DNA of 64,000 nt, taken from positions 139,563,937 to 139,627,936 of the forward strand of contig QVOM02000034.1 in NCBI GenBank assembly GCA_003586115.2, in the 5' to 3' direction. The notes beneath the pieces are model-generated. The model was not told the origin of the DNA. It did not search any database and saw only the letters and a list, made by a program, of their open reading frames with translations. This DNA comes from Salvator merianae. Taxonomy: Eukaryota; Chordata; Lepidosauria; Squamata; Teiidae. Positions 55,552 to 64,000 of the stretch are shown in pieces; position 1 is the stretch's first letter, and each line of letters starts with the position of its first letter. The position numbers and the translations under genes are program-made.

Positions 55552-58100
55552 GATAATGATCTCATTCTAAGATGGAAAATGCAAAAACTCCCCAGGTCTA
55601 CAGAGTGCAGTCCTAATGGAAGATGGCTGTCAAATCACTCCCTCATGCATACGGAAACAAAAGGGGCGGGTATGTTCCCCTGTGGTCATTAAAGGACCCA
55701 ACAGACAAAATGCAGAAACCTTGCTGCTGCGGAAAGCAAAAGCAAAACACAAGAAAAGTCAAGCCTAAAAAAAACAAAATCAAGCCCCAAAAGGAAAGGA
55801 AAACTTCAAACAGCAAACTTCAGAATGGCAGAGGATCTTTTACTGTACATTCACCCTATGATCTGAGCATATGCAGATTGCTGTTTACTTAAGCTAAGGA
55901 GATTTGCAGTGAACCTTGTGCTGGAGGGAGAAATGAGCCAACGTAGGAATTCCGCTTCCACTAGGCTCACCTATCCAATACAAATTAACTGGTAAGAATC
56001 TCCAGGGGTAAACTGAACTGACTAGTCTAGTTATGTAAATCACCTCTGACTTTTGCTTGCAGAGTGGGGGAAGGGGTTGGGGGACAATCCCGTTGACTAG
56101 GGTTTCTCTTGCCTTTTGCTATGGATTCCCTGAGCATATACAAAGTGAAAGGCACTTTCTGCAGCATTTGGAAAGAGGTGAAACTTTTCCAGACTAGGTG
56201 CAGAGTGCACACATACTTCAATCAATACAGTATCTATAGGAAGGAGCCTTTTTGTTTTATCACCTCCCCATCCATAAAATTTTAAACACTTAGCACAATT
56301 GAACTCTTTAGGAATGGGTGAGACTTTATTGTTTAATGAAGTTTTTACTCACGTGACAGGGACAACTTTTAAACAGAAGAGAAATGGAAACTTACTCCAT
56401 TTCCTAGCAGAAAAACCTCTTTACTTGGGGGGGGGGGGCTCTGGAGGAAGCACTTTGGGAGGGACTGGAACTGAAGGGCAAAATTTACACACCCACTGGC
56501 TCAAAGTGGAGATTTTGCATCCTCCAAAACCATTTGGCTGTTCCCTGGGGTCTGTGGGACCCTAAAAACAGCTCTGGACTTCTGATTCTTTCCTCCCTGC
56601 TCTTCTGTGCTAAGTGCATCTTCAGCAATCTTGACTTGCCACAGACATACATTTTCCTCTGTCTTCACCCCCTGGCAACTCAAAAACACCCTTACACTCA
56701 TTCTTCACCATCCATTTTCCTGGCTCTCAAATTCTGGAGAAAGCACAAATCCAACAGGAAAATCTGCACTTGTACCTGAGCACCAGGCACTTCTTTTCCT
56801 TGTCCAACTATCACATTCCCTGAAGCTTGCTAGAAACCCAAAGTCAATCCAAAAGCTAGATGGACTTCAGCAGTAGCTAGAAGCTCTGCAGTAGGCACCA
56901 ACGATCTGCCTGCTTTAAACTGCTATCCTGAGATTCCTGAAAAAGACACACAAACCACTCATGCCAACCTCAGTCTGACAGTCCACAGTGTCCCCCTTGG
57001 GCACAGCAACCTTTCCACAACTTGAAGCAACAAAGGTGCTTTCACAGCAGGAAGCATTGGAGGGGTCCTATTATTCTGGGACTTTCCTAGACAGCTAATT
57101 CCAAAATCAGAGGCCGAGAGGCTTTCCTTACTGCCATTCCCATCTCCTTCTTCTTCAGTCAGAACAAATGGGAAAGGAACTTCCACACCTTTTACACTGA
57201 TGCCAGAGCTTGCTTCCAACACACATTCACTACTCCCAGAGCCTTCCTCTCTACCAATACACTTCTTTCTTTGGGCACAGACTCAGAAAGACACGTTCCT
57301 TTTTTACTTATCCCTTTGCACCATGGCTTCAATGCTGCCCCTACATGCTAGGGAAGATTTTGCTGTTCTACCCACTCTCTGCCAGTTTCTACATGCTGCC
57401 AAGCCTGGATCAAGCTGATTTTGGTTTCTGTGAGCACTTTTCTGCTGTCTCCTCTCAAAGTAAACAGCAAAGCAAGGTACGAACCTGACATCTCAGCATC
57501 TGGACTCACTTCTAGACTCTCCTTACCTGTCAGAACCAAAGCCCCACTGCCAGTAGCACTCTCTGTCTCTGGAGCACTCTCCAAGCAACTGACCCTGTCT
57601 TCCTCTTCCTCCAGCAGATCACAGCTACTGCCTGTGAAACTATTGCTGACACGCCAGAAAAACTGCTGTGTGGGGTCCCTTCCTGCCTTGTGCTAGTGCT
57701 TCTGTTCCTAGGTAAACTCTCCAATGCTAACCCAGCATTCTTTGCAGTCTCTCTCTGTCAAAAACAACTGAGGGAGTTGAAAAATTCCTACTTTCAATGC
57801 CATTTCCAACTACCATGACAGATTCAGCACTCACAGAACTCTCCCGATCTTCCACAGCATTCCACAGTTTTCTCCTAGCCCCTAATCCTCCTGAGTTGGA
57901 CCAGAGACAATCCTTAACACATCAAAAGCACCTTTTCTTCCATTTAAACACAATTCCAAATAAGGAGGGCAAACTTTTACTCTCAGTCTGGGTTTTCTCA
58001 GCCCCTCCTCTCTGCTTCAACCCCTCAGGACAGAGACATCAGAGCCAACAAGCATCATTTACTGGTGCTTGCAATGAATCAGTTGTTCCATGGCAAACTT
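55552..58100. other. Gene-free stretch
   Basis: No gene supported. A G run lies at about 56428-56437. Minus-strand open stretches at 57348-57584 and nearby may be the decayed downstream part of the gag-like sequence at 58101-58756, but no motif confirms this. Confidence 0.4.
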
Positions 58101-58756
58101 CTGAGCAGGGCATCATCTAGAATTGCTCTTCAGGCATGGGGGAGTGGATAGGAGGCAGAAGATGGGGATGGATGGGGAAACAGAGGCATATGCTTCTTTT
58201 GCCTCAGTCAAAGCTCAAAGGAGCGCACTGTCATCTTTTCTAGCAAAATCCTGCACATCAAAGCCAAGCTTCCTTAATTCCTTCCAAAGAGTGTTTCTGA
58301 AGCTGGGCTCCTGCCTCTGGGGTTGGGAAGGAGGCTGCTGGGGATTTTGAAACTGCCTGCCTGAAGCTGGCTGTCTCTGATCCTGCTACTGGAACTCTGA
58401 GATTGGCCCCCTGAACTCTGTGCCAGCACATGAGGGAGGGAGTCTATGAGTTCCTTATGGAGCTTCAGAATCTGGGCAGTCTTTCATGCCACAGACATAA
58501 AGTCAGGGTACTTTACTCCATATGTTGTCATGGCAAGTTTCATCTGTAGGGGAAAGCCTTCCCACAAAGCTTCTACAAAGGGTTCATGGAATTCTTCCTC
58601 TTCCCCATCTGTTGCCTCAGCTGGGACTTCATTTGCCAAAATCCCTATCTTCTTCTGAATGTAACATTCAGGGTATTTATAAAGGGACTGCATTTCATTC
58701 ATAAAATGCATGCCACACTCCTCCCAGGGAAAAAGGGCAGTCATCCAATCTGACAT
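58101..58756 (-). pseudogene. Unidentified gag-like or host-derived coding remnant
   Basis: Minus-strand reading from 58756 gives 90 codons (acidic stretch ATDGEEEEFHEPFVEALWEGFPLQMKLAM, then a stop). Beyond single stops the same frame continues with a leucine-rich segment and a Gln/Pro-rich tract (QQPPSQPQRQEPSFRNTLWKELRKLGFDVQDFARK) down to about 58200. Few stops for the length, and protein-like composition, suggest a decayed coding sequence. The capsid-like acidic helices followed by a Q/P tract suggest an LTR-element gag, but I recognise no family and see no zinc knuckle, protease or LTR. Confidence 0.4.
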
Positions 58757-59063
58757 GGAAGTGTCACAAATGGGTAATCCCCAAGTTCCACCTCCAACAT
58801 AACAAAGTCCACAGGACTAAAACATGTCCTGGCTAACTGGGTCTGATCTTACCTATTTCACTGCTCCAATTGCTTCCAAACCTTGAAACATCATTCCATA
58901 ACAGTTTCATGGGATAGCACTCCACACCGCTTTGCAAGAGCTTAGACCCTAGTGGTTCTCTTACTCATTGACTGCCCTTGTAATTGCAAGTAGATAAATA
59001 GGGAGCAACACTTTGTGTGTTGCGGAAGATAGATAGATGTAAGCCTTCGGGTGAAAAATAACC

Positions 59064-59117
59064 TTGTAAGCCGCTTTGAGTCAGCTTCGGCTGAGAAAAG
59101 CGGGGTATAAAAACCAA

Positions 59118-59192
<75 letters not shown>

Positions 59193-59193
59193 T
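59064..59193 (+). repeat. LINE/SINE 3' tail followed by (ATT)n
   Basis: CTTGTAAGCCGCTTTGAGTC, a short hairpin-like GCTTCGGCTGAGAAAAGC and GGGGTATAAA form the standard 3' end of reptile L2-group LINEs and their SINEs. It leads directly into about 25 ATT units (59118-59193), which probably grew from the tail. Confidence 0.85.
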
Positions 59194-59479
59194 TCTACCA
59201 CTCCTTTTAATTTCCTTAAGCTGAACAGGGGCAATCTATACTTCAAATGGGTGTTGGGCCCCTTCTAGACGTGTTGCCAGGTTATGGAAAGACATGTGAG
59301 AAATTAACAGGAGCTGACAGTAACTCTCTAACCCTTGATTTACTCCAGGAAGCTACCATCCTGTCAACTGACTGCACACTGGATGCCAGATCAGTCTGCT
59401 ACAAGTTGCACTGTATATATGTATTTATTTGTATTTTTATTCCCAAAGGTACCTGTTGTAATAAATGGATAATTCTCAG

Positions 59480-59985
59480 AGTGGAAGGAAGTAAAAAGTG
59501 AAGTGCCCCCAGGTTCAGTATTGAGACCTGTGCTTTTTAATATATTCATAAATAATCTAGAAGTAGGGTTAAGCAATGAGATAGCAAAGTTTGCTGATGA
59601 CAGTGAATTATTCAGGGTAGTGAAAACTGAAAAAAGATTGTGAAGAGCTCCAAGGGAGCTCTTGACATTGAATAAGTAAACAAGTAAGTGTCGAATGTGC
59701 TTCAATGTTAGTAAATGTAAAGTGATGCGCACTAGGGTAAAGAATCCTACTTAAATGTATAAACTGATGGGGACTGAGCTTTCTGGGACATACCAGGAAA
59801 AAAACCTTAAGGTTCTAGTGGACAGCTCAATGTAGTGTCAACCTAGTGCAGCAATAAAAAAAAAAAAATTCAATGCTAGGGTTATTTAGGAAGGGAACAG
59901 AAACTAAATCAGAAAGTGTCATCTTGGCTCTTTATAAATCTATGGTGAAGCCACATTTAGAATACTTGGGAAGTAGAGTTTATTG
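59480..59985 (+). pseudogene. Old CR1-group RT fragment
   Basis: Plus-strand translation: a GVP-GSV-like box (PPGSVLRPVLFNIFINNLEVG), FADDSEL carrying the catalytic FADD, then CFNVSKCKVM, NLKVLVDSS and a late LEYL segment. Many stops and frameshifts mark it as older than the CR1 copies at 9781 and 44398. Confidence 0.8.
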
Positions 59986-61214
59986 ATCATCTGACCACTC
60001 ACAATAGTGAGCCACACTTGTCCAAGAAGGTTCAAGGATTTATTAAAACAGGAATATCCAACAGTCAACTTATTTACACTGAGTGTACTTTGGGTTTGCA
60101 CCTACATCTTATTTATACTATTTACATTATATACAATGTATCCCCTCCTTAGCCAATTGACTGGGCTGACTTTTCCCACCAAAGCAGGGACTCTGTCCAG
60201 CACCAGCCTGAGCCCTGCCTGGTGACAGCGCTCACTTATTGACACTAAAGGGTTCTCCTGCCTAAAACGCCCTGCTTGGTGAAGAGGGGTTATGCACAGT
60301 TCATGGCAGGTGTGCCATGCCTGACATAGGGCCTGGGAAACATGGCAAGTAGAAGTAGGGAGGAGTTGCCATGACAATAAGACAATAAGCAGATATTTGT
60401 ATGGCGTATCGATGCTGTATGGTGTATCGATGCCCTGCTGTGAATTTCTGAAATAGGTTTTAGGGTTGAGGCTCTGCAAAACGTAGGCTACTATAAGAAT
60501 AAAATAGTATTTCTAACAACAGCTGCAAGTTGCATTCCTGCAATTCAGATTTAATTCCATTACTTAGAAGAAACCTGGCTAACAGGGAAGGTTTGGACTG
60601 ACCACCACAGCTGAAAGACTTTTCCTGTAATAAGTTGTTCAACACCAAACACTGAAGGATCCTTGTTCTTCATTCGGTTTGTCTATGGCTTTCTTCACAC
60701 ACGCATATATATCACCTTCAGTAGAATGTGCCAATGAGAAACCTGAACCACTGCTCAGCAAAATGACTGGGAGGGTCTCTTGTGCTTTGGGGGGCTTTTT
60801 TGCTTTTTCAGTTAAACTATTTTCTCAAAGTGCCTCTGTCCATGGCCTTAAATGATCTGAACTGAAATTCTATCCCCCACTTGCCACAGCTCCCTGGTCC
60901 TGGAGGTGGAGAATGTAGGCTTACACCTCTAGATATCCCATCCATACAGGCATGAAAGAAAAACAAATCTGGACAAAAGATCATTTCGTAATTTGAGGAA
61001 GCTTGGTGAAAGAGTTTCACAACAGATATCCGTATTAGACTGGAATCTTCTTCCATGAACCATGAACAAATTGAATCACTTTTATGACATATCTAAATTT
61101 CTTCTACTAAACTGCTCATTGCTCTCAGAATTTTATTTTCTACTTTCTTTGTTAAGTTGACAGCTGTTCTTTCTTTCCATTTCCAAGCACAAATAACTCT
61201 GAACAGCCTTCCTA

Positions 61215-61249
<35 letters not shown>

Positions 61250-61639
61250 TGGCTAATTATTTATTTATTATAACTCATTATTACCTTAGTCTGATCATAA
61301 ATGTGGGCCAGAAAATTGCTGGCCGTGGAAGATATGCTTTTCCTCAGCACTCTGATGCACAAACCGCCCTGCAGGCAGTGTGTGTTTCTGTGGCCAGCGA
61401 TCTCCTGGACCATGCCTCTCCACTTAATTAAAGCACTTAAAGCTGCAAGCCATTGCTTCTTTGAATATCAGGAAGTGCTGCATAACCTTTTCTTTCAGTT
61501 GTCCAGTTTCTGAACTAATTTGTGGATTAAAAAACCAAAAGTGCCAAGTTGAAAGGAACATTCTGAAAAGGCATATAGAATCTCACAAGATTACATCATG
61601 TTCATTTCATCTGCAAGCAGTCAGCTATTACATATCACA
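59986..61639. other. Gene-free stretch with (CA)n(GA)n
   Basis: No gene recognised. A GTATCGATGC-containing segment repeats at 60402-60430 (gtatggcgtatcgatgctgtatggtgtatcgatgc). (CA)n followed by (GA)n lies at 61213-61248. Confidence 0.5.
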
Positions 61640-62175
61640 GTCTTCATTTCTATCTCTTCATTTTTTTAAATATATTTTATTAGAAACATAACACAAATAT
61701 AACATCAATGTCTGTAAGGCTTTGACAGTCATACAAGTATTTATATAGTTCAAGTGGACATTGGTGCTCAGTAAAAATTATCTAACGAAAGTTTCCGAAC
61801 TGAATAGAATTGTGCTTAGTTGCCTTATCCTTTCATGCATCTTGTCAGGCAGGTGAGGAATTCATTATTAGTACAGTCCCAAACTATTTTCTGACAGTCA
61901 TGGAAGAATGATTTTTCCTATTTTTTGCAATGAGAGGTTTTTATTGTTGTAAATGAGAATTTCAACAGAGTTTTTTGCAATGATGTAAAATTTGAGCCTT
62001 TAAATATAGTTAATAAGCACAATTCTGGTGATAGGGTAAAATGAATTCCAAAAGTGGCCTGTGTTTCTACATTCACTTTAACCCAAAATTCAGAATTTTT
62101 TTTACAGACCCACCTTGAAAGATTTTCAGAATCTTTTCCTGACCTTCTGCCAGATAATTGAACAAACCACACATT
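61640..62175 (-). pseudogene. L1-like LINE ORF2 3' fragment
   Basis: Minus-strand translation at 61918-62172 (WVCKKNSEFWVKVNVE, LSPELCLLTIF, LLKFSFTTIKTSHCKK) resembles the extreme C-terminal region of L1 ORF2 (trp-rich 'fW..v', 'pe..LLgi', 'L..aAr..Iak.WK'). AT-rich sequence to about 61660 fits a decayed 3' UTR and tail. The match is by pattern only. Confidence 0.5.
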
Positions 62176-62522
62176 ATAAATGATGGATTCCTATTTTATT
62201 GTTTCTCATATATAGTACAGTCACAGTTTTGTTGCTTCAGCATATATAAGTTATTGCAAATAGGAAAGACTCCCATGTAGCAGACACACAGTGTAGAGGA
62301 TGATTAAGAGAGTATAAGACTGTATTTGCTAACCCTTTTCTTGACTTCCATGCACTGACTTGTGAATACTCTGGTCAGAAACATAGGGAAAAAGACACAG
62401 GCTTGCAATCTGATTCACTCTTCCTCTACATTCTGATTCTATAAGACATGTCATTTGAACAAGGTTAGTGTGTGTGTGGGAGAGAGAGACAGAGAGAGAG
62501 AGACAGAGAGAGACAGAGACAG

Positions 62523-62585
<63 letters not shown>

Positions 62586-64000
62586 AAAGTATTTTTATGT
62601 TGTTGACTGATTTACAATATCCAGTCTGGCGCTTTTCTTATCAAAATCAAATAGTTCTAGAGAGTGTCAGTTCTAGATACACTTTGGCTGTGGCCACACC
62701 TAATGTTTTAAACAGTCTCAAGCAGTCTTTGATTCTTGGGGATGACATCCCAAAATGCTCTTCTGACTTTTATCTCTCCCAAATGTGACCTGTCTGGTAA
62801 TCAGATTATTTCAGTTCCCAGACCGTTTAAGTTACTTTGTCTGGTTATATTTTCAGGGTGTGAACATGCCAGAGGATTATTGGGGGTGGTATCCAGACTT
62901 TCCTGGGCAAACAGAGAATGGTTTCCCTTTCCCTTTCCAGCCAATGCCAGAGCTTGTGCGTATTCAAGTGGGATGGTAGCACTGACACCTGCCTTCCCCT
63001 TTGTCTTTCATCTCCACCTTTCTCTTTCCCTCCTTTTCATCTTAGTTGCACCAAGATCTTCACAAGAGTGCAATTCTGCTCATTCCTAGGCTCTGAGAGG
63101 AGCACTTCCTGGCCAGAATACTGCGAGCACATCTGCCATCTTCTCTCCTAAGACTGCACACATTTTCCCAGCTATGCCATGTAAAAGAGATGGCAGAACT
63201 GGAATTGTTTTGGGAAACCACAGGCAGGAGGGGTAACTCAGGAATGACTTGGGGAGGGGAGGAGGAGAGGAGTGGAAAGGTGGGGAGGGAAGGGGTGGAG
63301 AGGACAGCCAGCCAATTATTAGCACTCCGTGGCACAGGAGGAAGGGTGGAACCAAAGAAAAATCCTCCATGGAGTGACAGAAAAGCAAAGATGTGGCACC
63401 ATCTGTGAGTGAAAAGGTGGTGAAGTTACAACTTTGCATAATGAAAGGGAAGCCAGAAGATTCAGATCATGATTATTTGCACAGGTGCACACATAGAGAG
63501 GGGAACAGCAGGCAGGAGAAATCATTTCCATATTTACCCCCTCATTTACACACATTTATTCAGGGCAAGGAGAAAGGCCAGTGGTGATACAACTGCCCTA
63601 AGGAAAGCTGAGGATGAGAAGATGGTGGAGCAGTCCCAGGACAAAAGGTAGCCGTGTTCATGGTATTCTGGCTGGCAAGGTGGCCTCTCTAGAGTCTAGG
63701 AATGTCAGTTTCAGTAATCCCCCCCAAAAATCTTTTTGTGGAGGGTGTGGACAGAGAGGGCTGGTCTTATTCTCCCTTGAGAAGCCCAAATTGGGCTGAC
63801 AGAAGTGCACTCAATCACAGAGGGAAAGGAGGGGAGGAGGAGAGGGGTTGAGAGGAAAAAGATACCCTGTCATCAGACTGAATACAAGGGAGATTGAAAA
63901 CTGTGGCAAAGAAGGATGAACTGAGTGAGCACTCAGTTTCATGGGTGTGATCAAGCCAATATCGAACTCATTGTGCCATAAAAGACAGACTATAAGGATG
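62176..64000. other. Gene-free right end with microsatellites
   Basis: GAGA-rich sequence at 62475-62525 runs into about 15 GAAA units (62525-62586). The rest, including purine-rich 63240-63300 and 63810-63860, shows no gene I can support. Short frames on both strands overlap without family motifs. Confidence 0.5.

Noticed and set aside
59118..59193. Poly-Asn frame on the minus strand
   Set aside because: It is the (ATT)n microsatellite.
63060..63439. Overlapping minus-strand frames rich in Pro and Ser
   Set aside because: Complement of purine-rich GGGGAGG sequence; no motif.

Overview
The window looks like 64 kb of transposon-rich, AT-leaning vertebrate DNA, most likely from a squamate reptile. 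The reasons are the mix of repeats: young CR1 and L2-like LINEs, an L1-like scrap, a gammaretrovirus-like provirus, Ty3/gypsy and Ty1/copia LTR elements, hAT elements and numerous small palindromic elements, together with long microsatellites. Almost every long open frame is a mobile-element frame. Only one short segment (about 22.25-22.48 kb, minus strand) looks like a host gene exon. The species assignment is inference.

Layout. 1-260 is a CpG-rich minisatellite. 1689-7692 is a defective class I (gamma-like) provirus with 279-bp LTRs that differ at one base and a 4-bp target duplication. It has a frameshifted gag, a pol reduced to protease, the first part of RT and the integrase tail, and a complete open env. 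9781-14390 is an apparently full-length CR1 LINE with both ORFs open and a 14-bp tandem array in its 5' UTR, inserted into an older minus-strand LINE (9442-14940). 18.2-20.3 kb is a decayed Sushi-like Ty3/gypsy gag-pol. 25189-28672 is a Ty1/copia element with 349-bp LTRs about 98% identical, a 5-bp target duplication and no RT/RNase H.

From 29 to 40 kb there are dispersed repeats: a 0.5-kb repeat whose inverted partner is at 54.6-55.1 kb, and a 1.1-1.4-kb terminal-inverted-repeat element present twice in opposite orientation (33357-34491 and 38021-39394), the second carrying 200 uninterrupted T residues. 39.7-51.6 kb is LINE territory: three L2-like copies (two minus, one plus), and two complementary CR1 pieces in opposite orientation that look like one copy split by an inversion. 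The longest L2-like copy (47521-51640, minus) contains a hAT element with a perfect 8-bp target duplication. A second hAT element with a perfect 8-bp duplication lies at 55336-55543. The right end holds LINE scraps, microsatellites and sequence I do not recognise.

How the parts relate. The elements are independent insertions, and nesting gives an order: old minus-strand LINE before CR1 at 9781, and L2-like at 47.5 kb before its hAT. LTR divergence makes the provirus younger than the copia element. Both LTR elements are short internal-deletion forms that have lost the RT catalytic core, so any mobility would need enzymes supplied elsewhere. The CR1 at 9781 is the only element here that looks autonomous.
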